Assembly: GCA_019322475.1 (NCBI GenBank)
Contig: JAHWIN010000056.1
Coordinates: 1-17,031 of the forward strand
Direction of reading: 5' to 3'
Origin: Candidatus Woesearchaeota archaeon
GTDB lineage: Archaea > Nanobdellota > Nanobdellia > Woesearchaeales > JACPBV01
Length of the DNA: 17,031 nt
The position numbers and the translations under genes are program-made. Below are positions 7,519-13,818 of the stretch, in pieces. The stretch's first letter is position 1; every line of letters begins with the position of its first letter. The notes under the pieces were generated by a model. That model was not told where the DNA came from. It saw only the letters and a program-made list of their open reading frames with translations, and made no database searches.

Positions 7519-7533
7519 CTTTATAAATAAAGG
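7519..7533 (+). promoter_or_regulatory. TATA box for rpl11
   Basis: CTTTATAAATAAAGG begins just after the spt5 stop. Its centre is about 30 nt before the rpl11 ATG at 7555, giving a nearly leaderless message. The sequence matches the FKBP promoter (4785-4797) almost exactly. It uncouples the ribosomal protein gene from the upstream operon. Confidence 0.65.
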
Positions 7534-7554
7534 TTTAATTCTCTTAACAGTAAG

Positions 7555-8325
7555 ATGCCAAAAGAAACAGTCGAAGTCATGGTAGAAGGCGGAAAAGCCA
7601 CGGCAGCCCCGCCCCTAGGTCCAGCTCTGGGCCCCATGGGCATCAATATAGGGCAGGTCGTTGCTAAGATCAACGAAAAGACAAAGGCGTTTGCAGGCAT
7701 GAAAGTTCCTGTAAAGGTAATGATAGACAAGGACACAAAGGAATTTGATATCGATGTCGGAACCCCTCCGACCTCACAATTGCTTAAGAAGGAGTCTGGG
7801 ATAGAAAAAGGATCCTCTAATCCCTTAAGTGACAAGGTAGCTGATGTTCTTATTGAACAGGTCATAAAGATAGGCAAGATGAAGGAATCTGCTCTTCTTG
7901 GAAAGACATTGAAGGAGAAGGTAAAAGAGATAATCGGAACATGCAATTCCATGGGAATCTTGGTCGAAGGAAAGCCCGCAACAGAAGCTATAAAGGATGT
8001 TGATGAAGGGAAATTTGACGAGGAGATAAGATCAGAGAAGACAGAGCTTTCAGCAGAAGAGAAGAAAAAGCTGGAAGAAGAGAAGAAAAAGCTCGCTGAA
8101 GATATGGAGAAGAGAAGGGCAGAGTTCGAAGCAAAGGCCAAGGAGATAATAAACACCATGGCCGGCAAGGAAAGGGGGGCCATAAAGGCAAAGCTGAAAG
8201 AGGCCAACATCCCTGATGCCATGATAAAAGAGCTGCTTCCTGCTGAAGAAGCAGCAGAAGGTGCAGCCGGTGAAGGCGCTGCTGCTGCTCCTAAGAAAGA
8301 AGAAGGCAAGGAAGAGAAGAAATAG
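7555..8325 (+). CDS. rpl11: Ribosomal protein uL11 with long charged C-terminal extension
   Basis: A 256-residue version of ribosomal protein L11, which binds the GTPase-associated centre of 23S rRNA at the base of the stalk. Residues 1-160 are a standard L11: EVMVEGGKATAAPPLGPALG, then GINIGQVVAKINEKT, the hinge around PPTSQLLKKESG, and the RNA-binding C-domain KMKESALLGKTLKEKVKEII. Ordinary archaeal L11 ends near residue 160. Here about 95 more residues follow: a charged predicted coiled coil (about 165-205), a helical KAKLKEANIPDAMIKELLP segment, then an Ala/Gly/Glu/Lys-rich end (EGAAAAPKKEEGKEEKK). That end looks like the tail of stalk protein P1/L12. No frameshift or second gene is needed to explain it. 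L1, L10 and L12, the usual next genes, are absent. Confidence 0.95.
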   Translation: MPKETVEVMVEGGKATAAPPLGPALGPMGINIGQVVAKINEKTKAFAGMKVPVKVMIDKDTKEFDIDVGTPPTSQLLKKESGIEKGSSNPLSDKVADVLIEQVIKIGKMKESALLGKTLKEKVKEIIGTCNSMGILVEGKPATEAIKDVDEGKFDEEIRSEKTELSAEEKKKLEEEKKKLAEDMEKRRAEFEAKAKEIINTMAGKERGAIKAKLKEANIPDAMIKELLPAEEAAEGAAGEGAAAAPKKEEGKEEKK

Positions 8326-8332
8326 TTTTCTT

Positions 8333-8376
8333 TAGTTTGTTTTTTATTGGATTTTTCTTGTTGTTTTGTTTCTTGA
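8333..8376 (+). terminator. T-rich transcription terminator after rpl11
   Basis: The first 45 bases after the rpl11 stop contain a chain of oligo-T runs (TTTTC, TTTGTTTTTTATT, TTTTTC, TTGTTTTG). No hairpin is needed: archaeal polymerases terminate at such U-rich stretches. The region 8377-8460 beyond it shows no gene or clear structure. Confidence 0.65.
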
Positions 8377-8477
8377 TTGATAAGGCAATATCCTCGTTAT
8401 TTTCATTTCCTCATTCTTTAAGACTCACCATTTTAAACCACCAAACATATCAAAACCCCGCAACATTTAAATATAAG

Positions 8478-8528
8478 TATATTAATTAATACAAAAATAA
8501 GTTAAATAATAAGTATATTTTAATATAC
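8478..8528 (+). promoter_or_regulatory. Promoter with repeated GTATATT elements for the ATPase operon
   Basis: AAGTATATT occurs at 8477-8485 and again at 8511-8519. The second copy faces an inverted AATATAC (8522-8528), giving GTATATT-TT-AATATAC. The centre of this A/T box is about 26 nt before the ATG at 8545, so it is also the probable TATA box of a leaderless transcript. The first copy runs into a near-palindrome GTATTAATTAATAC-like sequence. Repressor sites for the AbrB-like first gene product are a reasonable but untested reading. Confidence 0.45.
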
Positions 8529-8544
8529 AACAAAATAGTGCAAG

Positions 8545-8739
8545 ATGGGTTCGATAGAGTTCAGGAGAAAGCTGTATAAGAGGGGCTCTAGCTTTGAAAC
8601 TACCATACCCATGCCGCTTCTCTTTGCCCTTGACAGGGGAAAAAAGCATAATGTTGTTTTCTCGCTGGATCCTGGCGCCAATAAATGGTTCGTCAAGTTT
8701 GAAGAGGTCAAAAGGTCTATCGAGCAGAAGATTGGATGA
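8545..8739 (+). CDS. Small SpoVT/AbrB-like DNA-binding protein
   Basis: A 64-residue protein whose core FRRKLYKRGSSFETTIPMP (about 6-24) matches the swapped-hairpin AbrB/SpoVT pattern (basic residue, R-G-S-x, then hydrophobic-T-I-P). It continues with LLFALDRGKKHNVVFSLDP and a short C-terminal helix. Such proteins usually act as homodimeric transcription factors or antitoxins. I infer that it regulates its own operon, because it is the first gene, begins leaderless, and its TGA overlaps the ATPase ATG (ATGA at 8736-8739). The loop KWFVKFEE replaces the usual last strand. The match is by eye and the family assignment is moderate. Confidence 0.65.
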   Translation: MGSIEFRRKLYKRGSSFETTIPMPLLFALDRGKKHNVVFSLDPGANKWFVKFEEVKRSIEQKIG

Positions 8740-11435
8740 TAAAGATGGCAGAAGAATATTACACCCTAACCCCTGAAGAGGCATTAAGGCTGCTGGACAG
8801 CTCTACAAAAGGCCTCACAGAAAAGGAAGCAAAAAAGAGGCTGGATAGATTCGGGTATAACGAGCTCAAGACAGGAAAAAAAGTGTCACCCTGGCTGATA
8901 TTTCTTAACCAGTTCAAGAATGCGCTTTTGGTCCTCCTTATCTTTGCAGGAATCATTTCCCTTGCGCTTGGGGAGAAGATAGAGTCCATAGCGATATTCG
9001 GCATCCTTCTCCTGAATGCAATTCTTGGCTTCATACAGGAATATAAGGCAGAGAAAGAGATGGAAGAGCTGGAAAAGATATCAGCCCCTACAGCAAAGGT
9101 CATAAGGGAAGGCAAGCAGCTGAAGATACCCGCAAAAGAGGTGGTGCCAGGAGATATAATAGTCCTGGAGGCAGGGGACATAGTCCCTGCCGATTCCCGC
9201 ATCATAGAGGAATCAAGCATACAGGTTGACGAAGCTTCATTGACAGGAGAGTCGGTCCCCTCTAAGAAATTTACCGGAAAGTTGAAAGCTGAAACCTCTG
9301 TTGTAGACCGGGAAAACATGGCCTTTATGAGCACTGTCGTAACATACGGAAAAGGAAAAAGCCTGGCCACCAATACAGGGATGAAAACAGAGTTCGGAAA
9401 GATAGCCACTTCGTTACAGGCATCAAAAGAGGTGCAGACCCCCCTGCAGAAAAAATTTGCACAGCTGGCCAGGCAGATAGGCGTAGTGGTCATCTTCCTT
9501 ATAGCTGTTGTATTGGCCTCAGGAACCCTCAAAGGAAGCATATCATTCAGCAAGATGCTGCTGTTCGCACTTGCGCTTACAGTATCTACAATTCCCAACT
9601 CCCTCCCTATAATAGTGACTGTAAGCCTTTCCATGGGTGCAAAAAGGCTTGCAAAAAAGAATATGCTTATCAAGAAGCTTCCAGCTGCAGAAAGCCTGGG
9701 CGCTGCAACTATCATATGTTCAGATAAGACGGGGACGATAACAAAAAACCAGATGACCATAACCCGCATCTTCACAGACGATGAGGTCATAGAGGTATCC
9801 GGATCAGGCTATGACCCAAAAGGAAATTTCTCTGTCAACAACAAGGTGATAAATCCCAAAAAGATAGAGCTGCTTCTGAGGATAGGATGCCTTTGCAACA
9901 ACGCAAAGCTTGAAAAAAAAGGCAAAGGATATGATATTGTTGGAGACCCGACAGAGGGCTCTCTCATCGTCCTTGGAAAAAAAGGAAAGCTAAATGAAAG
10001 CCACCTAAGCTCTAATTTTAAGCTTGTAGAAGAGCTGCCGTTCGATTCTGAAAGGAAGCTTATGTCTGTAGTCTTTAAGAACAGGCTGGATAAAAAGACA
10101 GAAGCTTATGTAAAAGGGGCTCCGGATTCTATCTTGAAGAGGTGCAGCAGTATACTCAAGAACGGAAAGGCGGTAAAGCTAAGCAAAAAGGACAGGAAAA
10201 GGATAATCAGGGCCAATAACTCCTTTGCAGGTGAAGCCCTCAGGGTTCTTGCTCTTGCCCACAGGGAAATTCCTTATTCTAAGAAATATACGCCTGCTAA
10301 TGTTGAAAAAAGCCTGGTCTTCGTAGGGCTGGTCGGCATGATAGACCCTCCCAGGTCAAATGTAAAGCAGTCTATCCTGCAGTGCCATGAAGCAGGCATA
10401 AAGGTCATGATAATCACAGGGGACCAGGCCATAACGACAAAAGCTGTAGCGGAAAAGATAGGCTTGTTTGAAAAAAAGGATATTGTCCTTACAGGAGAAG
10501 ATGTCGAGAAGATGAAAGACAAGGAGCTTGAAAAAAAGATTGGCCGTGTAAGGATAATAGCAAGGGCTCTGCCTGTTCAAAAGTCAAGGATAGTGGATAT
10601 TCTAAAGAAAAAAGGCCATATAGTTGCTATGACTGGAGACGGCGTAAATGACGCTCCGGCCATAAAAAAGGCAGATATAGGCCTCACTATGGGGATAACA
10701 GGGACCGACGTTGCCAAAGAGGTCTCAAAGGCGGTTTTAGTGGATGACAATTTCTCCACCATAGTAAATGCTATCAGGGAAGGAAGGAACATATATGACA
10801 AGATGATCAAATCTGCAAAATACCTCCTCTCCTGCAATGCTGGAGAGATAACATCTGTCTTCATGGCAATCATGCTTGGCTTCCCTCTCCCCCTCCTCCC
10901 CCTTCAGCTCCTTTTGATGAACCTGCTCACAGACGATTTTCCTGCATTAGGGCTCGGGTTTGAAGAAGAAGAGCCGGGAATAATGGAAAGGCCGCCAAGA
11001 GACCCGTCTGAAAAGCCGATAACCGGGAGAATGTTTCTATCTATACTCTTTTTCGGGTTGATAATGGGGACCGGAACACTATACATATTCCTCCAGTATA
11101 AGGATATTGACCTGAGCAAAGCCCAGACTATGGCTTTTACTACATTAGTGATGTTCCAGATGTTCGCTGTCATGAGCAGCAGGTCTTTGCATCCTTCTCT
11201 AAAAAGGCTAAACCCTTTCGCTAACAGCTGGCTATTAGGTGCAGTTTTCCTCTCTTTAGCCATACAGGCTGCAGTGATCTACCTGCCGTATCTGCAGCTG
11301 ATCTTCGGGACTGTCCCGTTGCTGGCGGTTGACTGGCTTAAGATTCTGGCAGTTTCCAGCATAGGCTTTATAGGCATGGAGCTAAGCAAGATGATGACAC
11401 AATCAAATAACAAAACAAGGGGCATATCAGGATGA
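8736..11435 (+). CDS. P2-type cation-transporting ATPase (SERCA-like)
   Basis: An 899-residue membrane pump that uses ATP to move cations. Order of parts: cation_ATPase N-terminal domain (about 5-70), M1-M2, actuator domain with TGES (170-173), M3-M4, phosphorylation site DKTGT (D330), nucleotide domain with KGAPDSIL, hinge TGDGVND (633-639), then M5-M10. Ca2+-site residues of SERCA are largely kept: N701 and E704 in M5 (SCNAGE), N729, T732 and D733 in M6 (NLLTDD), and the following GLGFEEEEPGIMERPPRDP matches SERCA. The exception is M4, which reads PNSLP (N288) where Ca2+ pumps have PEGLP. Transport of Ca2+, Mn2+ or another cation is possible. An alternative start at 8745 (MAEEYY) would remove three residues. 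It overlaps both neighbours by ATGA. Confidence 0.95.
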   Translation: MIKMAEEYYTLTPEEALRLLDSSTKGLTEKEAKKRLDRFGYNELKTGKKVSPWLIFLNQFKNALLVLLIFAGIISLALGEKIESIAIFGILLLNAILGFIQEYKAEKEMEELEKISAPTAKVIREGKQLKIPAKEVVPGDIIVLEAGDIVPADSRIIEESSIQVDEASLTGESVPSKKFTGKLKAETSVVDRENMAFMSTVVTYGKGKSLATNTGMKTEFGKIATSLQASKEVQTPLQKKFAQLARQIGVVVIFLIAVVLASGTLKGSISFSKMLLFALALTVSTIPNSLPIIVTVSLSMGAKRLAKKNMLIKKLPAAESLGAATIICSDKTGTITKNQMTITRIFTDDEVIEVSGSGYDPKGNFSVNNKVINPKKIELLLRIGCLCNNAKLEKKGKGYDIVGDPTEGSLIVLGKKGKLNESHLSSNFKLVEELPFDSERKLMSVVFKNRLDKKTEAYVKGAPDSILKRCSSILKNGKAVKLSKKDRKRIIRANNSFAGEALRVLALAHREIPYSKKYTPANVEKSLVFVGLVGMIDPPRSNVKQSILQCHEAGIKVMIITGDQAITTKAVAEKIGLFEKKDIVLTGEDVEKMKDKELEKKIGRVRIIARALPVQKSRIVDILKKKGHIVAMTGDGVNDAPAIKKADIGLTMGITGTDVAKEVSKAVLVDDNFSTIVNAIREGRNIYDKMIKSAKYLLSCNAGEITSVFMAIMLGFPLPLLPLQLLLMNLLTDDFPALGLGFEEEEPGIMERPPRDPSEKPITGRMFLSILFFGLIMGTGTLYIFLQYKDIDLSKAQTMAFTTLVMFQMFAVMSSRSLHPSLKRLNPFANSWLLGAVFLSLAIQAAVIYLPYLQLIFGTVPLLAVDWLKILAVSSIGFIGMELSKMMTQSNNKTRGISG

Positions 11436-12382
11436 TCTCCCGGATAATAAGCAATCCCCTGATATTCCACCTTATCATAGCTGTCTCCTCGTTGGCTATA
11501 CTGGCAAAATCTGCAGATATGGTGGTGTTCAGCTCTTCAGACTATGCCAAAAAGCTGGGAATATCTGATTACCTCATAGGGTTTCTTGTGATCTCTGTAG
11601 GGACAGCCATACCTGAATTGACAGCATCTATAACAAGCATACTGATGGGGCAGGGATCGATAGTTTTCGGGACTGTCCTTGGGTCAAACCTTTTCGAGAT
11701 CCCATTGCTAGGAATAATACTCCTTATGGCTAAAGAGACAAAGGTAAAGCAAAGCAAGGGGATGAGCGCCCCCATAGTAACATTGTTCATAGTGGTATTT
11801 CCTATCCTGCTCACTATAGACGGCGTATTGTCCAGGATGGACGGGATCCTTCTGATAATAGCTTTCATCATCTATATAAGCAGGCTATGGAGAGGGGAAG
11901 GAAAGAGAGGGAAGATGAAGGAAGACATCCCCATAAGGAAGATATGGAAAGACAGCATAATATTCTGCCTTGCCCTGGCATCTCTCCTCCTCTCATCCCG
12001 CTTCCTTGTTTTCTCTTCAATAAACCTGTCAAAGATATTGAACATATCCCCCTATGTAATAGGCCTTCTGGTCATAGGAATAGGTGCATCCGCGCCTGAG
12101 CTCACGATACAGGTAAAATCTGTTCTCAAGCACCATAAGGACATAGCATTCGGAAATGTTCTCGGCTCTCTGGTCGCCAACTCCTCCCTCGTCCTGGGCA
12201 TAGTAGCGATAATAAAGCCGGTCTACATAAGCTCAAAGATGATCCTCGTAACTTCCATATTCCTTATAAGCTCTGTAACATATGTGCTTGTAATCATGGG
12301 AAAAGATAAGGTAACATGGAAGCACGGGCTGATCCTGATCCTTTTCTATATGTCCTTCCTGGTCGCAGAATTTGTTTTTTAG
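11432..12382 (+). CDS. CaCA-family Na+/Ca2+ (cation) exchanger
   Basis: A 316-residue membrane antiporter with about ten helices and two inverted alpha repeats that form the ion pathway. Alpha-1 is GTAIPEL (57-63, E62) followed by GTVLGSNLFEIPLLG; alpha-2 is GASAPEL (218-224, E223) followed by GNVLGSLVANSSLVLG. The paired acidic residues of the exchanger family are therefore present. A basic cytoplasmic loop (RGEGKRGKMKED, about 154-165) separates the halves. The length and architecture match archaeal and bacterial NCX-like proteins such as the Methanocaldococcus exchanger. The ATG overlaps the ATPase TGA, so the two are translationally coupled; a primary pump and a secondary exchanger for the same ion is the simplest reading. 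Confidence 0.93.
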   Translation: MISRIISNPLIFHLIIAVSSLAILAKSADMVVFSSSDYAKKLGISDYLIGFLVISVGTAIPELTASITSILMGQGSIVFGTVLGSNLFEIPLLGIILLMAKETKVKQSKGMSAPIVTLFIVVFPILLTIDGVLSRMDGILLIIAFIIYISRLWRGEGKRGKMKEDIPIRKIWKDSIIFCLALASLLLSSRFLVFSSINLSKILNISPYVIGLLVIGIGASAPELTIQVKSVLKHHKDIAFGNVLGSLVANSSLVLGIVAIIKPVYISSKMILVTSIFLISSVTYVLVIMGKDKVTWKHGLILILFYMSFLVAEFVF

Positions 12383-12402
12383 GGAAAAGATTTGATCTTA
12401 CC

Positions 12403-12418
12403 GAATAAAAAATAAAAA
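12403..12418 (-). terminator. T-rich terminator of the MNT-HEPN transcript
   Basis: On the minus strand, about 55 nt after the HEPN stop, the sequence reads CTTTTTATTTTTTATTC. This matches the U-rich archaeal terminator pattern and separates the pair from the convergent exchanger gene. Confidence 0.5.
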
Positions 12419-12470
12419 GTTGCCTCACAAGATTATAATGAAAATATTAAGCAGCACATAATAGGATCGA

Positions 12471-12911
12471 TTACGATTTCCTCTTATCAAGCAAAAGCTG
12501 TACTTTGTTTATGAAAGTCTTAGAGAACAGTATGGAAGATTTAGCATCCTCTTCCATGATCTTAGCTGCTTTATAGACCGAATTATTCCTTAGCCTCCTG
12601 AAATGGTCAAACTTATGGAGGTCATCATCATTAAATCTGTCGCCATAAAAACTCTTAATGAAACTTATTGTTGCTTCATGCGAATAAGGCTTGAATCCAT
12701 GGATTGACATGAGGGATTGCGCCGCCTCCCTGGCCGCTTCGTAAGAATCCTGCAGGACAAATTTGGCAGTTTTATGGTTGATGCCCTTCAGCCGGACGTA
12801 ATCCATCCTGTCTTTTGACTGCTCAAAAAGAGCTTTTGCTTCTTCAGGATCCGGAGTTTTTCTCTTGACCTTTCCAAGCTTCAGATAATTTTCAAAGGAG
12901 TCTATCATCAT
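12471..12911 (-). CDS. HEPN-domain protein (putative toxin partner)
   Basis: A 146-residue, all-helical protein resembling HEPN-domain partners of minimal nucleotidyltransferases. The segment RRLRNNSVYKA (about 105-115) is in the position of the HEPN catalytic R-x4-6-H motif, but here R108 is followed by four residues and Tyr113 rather than His. This could mean an RNase-inactive or altered HEPN, or that another residue acts in its place. LQDSYEAAREAAQSLMSIHG (about 53-72) matches the helix that packs against the partner in HEPN-MNT complexes. The ATG overlaps the MNT stop by four bases (ATGA), so the two are co-translated. Function as a toxin is inferred from context; it could also be a structural or regulatory HEPN. 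Confidence 0.7.
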   Translation of the reverse strand: MMIDSFENYLKLGKVKRKTPDPEEAKALFEQSKDRMDYVRLKGINHKTAKFVLQDSYEAAREAAQSLMSIHGFKPYSHEATISFIKSFYGDRFNDDDLHKFDHFRRLRNNSVYKAAKIMEEDAKSSILFSKTFINKVQLLLDKRKS

Positions 12912-13477
12912 AACACCTTGAGGTAGCCGCGTAAAACGATGCCGTTAGCTGCTGCATTTTTGAACTCCTTCGAGCTCCTTTCAAGAGATGGGAGTATGTG
13001 CAGATTTATTTTTCTGTTTAATTCTTTCTCGTAGACTGCCAAAGAATCCGCTATATCTTCAGGCGCCTCATGATTGGTTATTATAAGTATATCTACATCG
13101 CTTTCTTCTATGTCCTCCCCCCTGGAAAATGAGCCAAAAAGGATTATTGACTCTGCCTGGAATTCCTCTTCAATATCATCTATGATCGCATACCTTTCTA
13201 GCCTGTAAAGGTTAAATACCCTCTTATAAAACCTATATGCGTCTGATTCTGTGTCTGCCTTTATATGGGTCGCCAGATCGGTCTTGTCCACCCTTACGAT
13301 CTTGAATCTATGAAGATCCTGGATAGCGCTGATGACTGCTGTTGTTGATTGTTTTGTTTCTTTGGCAAGTTTTCTTATATGAAATGTTCTGTTGGGATAA
13401 TTAAATATAAGCTCAGCTACCTTAAATGAGGACTCCCTGAAAAATAGTATTTTTGACTTGTCTTTTTTTTGTAACAT
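12908..13477 (-). CDS. wHTH-MNT nucleotidyltransferase (putative antitoxin)
   Basis: A 189-residue protein with an N-terminal winged-helix domain (about 15-70: RESSFKVAELIFNYPNRTFH, IRKLAKETKQSTTAVISAIQ) and a C-terminal minimal nucleotidyltransferase domain. The latter has the catalytic G-S-x10-D-x-D pattern: GSFSRG at 115-120, then D127 and D129 (DVD). In studied HEPN-MNT pairs this enzyme adenylylates the HEPN toxin; that activity here is inferred. The winged helix suggests it can also bind its own promoter. The start at 13477 is preceded by TTTAAATAA on the minus strand at about -26 to -33, consistent with a leaderless transcript. No Shine-Dalgarno is evident. The HEPN gene follows with a 4-nt overlap. 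Confidence 0.85.
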   Translation of the reverse strand: MLQKKDKSKILFFRESSFKVAELIFNYPNRTFHIRKLAKETKQSTTAVISAIQDLHRFKIVRVDKTDLATHIKADTESDAYRFYKRVFNLYRLERYAIIDDIEEEFQAESIILFGSFSRGEDIEESDVDILIITNHEAPEDIADSLAVYEKELNRKINLHILPSLERSSKEFKNAAANGIVLRGYLKVL

Positions 13478-13490
13478 ATGTATTATAAAA

Positions 13491-13511
13491 ATAACAAGTG
13501 TTATTTAAATG
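13491..13511 (-). promoter_or_regulatory. Promoter and possible operator of the MNT-HEPN pair
   Basis: TTTAAATAA on the minus strand (about 13502-13510) is the TATA box. It overlaps an inverted repeat, ATAACA-AG-TGTTAT (13491-13504), that extends toward the predicted transcription start. Repression by the winged-helix domain of the MNT protein would fit, but an A/T-rich palindrome of this size could be chance. Confidence 0.4.
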
Positions 13512-13561
13512 TTACGGTTTCAGGCAGCTAAATTTCAAGTTATTTGCAATCCATAAAAAAT

Positions 13562-13660
13562 AAGAAAAAATAATGCCCCCAAGTGATTTTCACGTAAGGG
13601 CTTCGCCCGATACACCCCCTTGGACTGTTGTTCACCATGTTCACAACAGCCCTAAGATAG
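13562..13660 (-). ncRNA. Candidate structured small RNA of unknown family
   Basis: On the minus strand this gap forms a hairpin of about ten pairs, GGGCTGTTGT (13652-13643) with ACAACAGTCC (13631-13622), with one G.U pair that would be an A.C mismatch if transcribed from the other strand. Then come two small hairpins, GGGC/GCCC (13598-13608) and GTGA/TCAC (13583-13593), enclosed by CCAAG/CTTGG. It ends TTGGGGGCATTATTTTTTC, a copy of the tRNA-Glu 3' end plus its T-rich terminator. No tRNA cloverleaf can be drawn (no T-arm), and I do not recognise a C/D or H/ACA box set. Confidence 0.4.
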
Positions 13661-13667
13661 CAGGATA

Positions 13668-13684
13668 AACAATAGAAAAATAAA
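13668..13684 (-). terminator. T-rich terminator after tRNA-Glu
   Basis: On the minus strand the tRNA 3' end is followed by TTTATTTTTCTATTG, a U-rich stretch consistent with archaeal termination. Almost the same string closes the candidate RNA at 13562-13571. Confidence 0.45.
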
Positions 13685-13791
13685 TGCCCCCAACGGGATT
13701 TGAACCCATGTCATAGGCTTATTCTGGAACAGCCCTTATCTGAGCCTTCCTCGAGAAGCCCATATGCTTAACCGGACTACACCATGGGGGC
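13685..13791 (-). tRNA. tRNA-Glu(CUC) with a 32-nt intron
   Basis: A cloverleaf can be folded: acceptor GCCCCCA/TGGGGGC with discriminator A73, D-stem GTGT/GCAT, anticodon stem TGGGC/GCCTA, T-arm ATGGG-TTCAAAT-CCCGT. Exon 1 is 13752-13791, intron 13720-13751, exon 2 13685-13719. The splice sites form a canonical bulge-helix-bulge: a 3-nt bulge CGA and a 3-nt bulge TAA separated by the four pairs TTCT/AGAA, with GGAA/TTCC beyond. Cleavage after the second base of each bulge leaves the loop TTCTCGA, with anticodon CTC. This is the usual intron site 37/38. The mature RNA is 75 nt and CCA is not encoded. The body agrees with archaeal tRNA-Glu (GGTGTAGTCCGG). A T-rich terminator follows (13668-13684). 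Confidence 0.92.
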
Positions 13792-13818
13792 ATGATAAGC
13801 AGGCCTTTGCCTGCCAAA

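Noticed and set aside
7521..8309. A 262-codon minus-strand ORF across rpl11
   Set aside because: It is a low-complexity Ser/Phe/Ala shadow of the charged L11 coding strand, with no promoter or family resemblance.
8759..9790. A 343-codon minus-strand ORF across the ATPase N-terminal half
   Set aside because: It lies wholly inside a P-type ATPase whose every motif is intact in the other strand.
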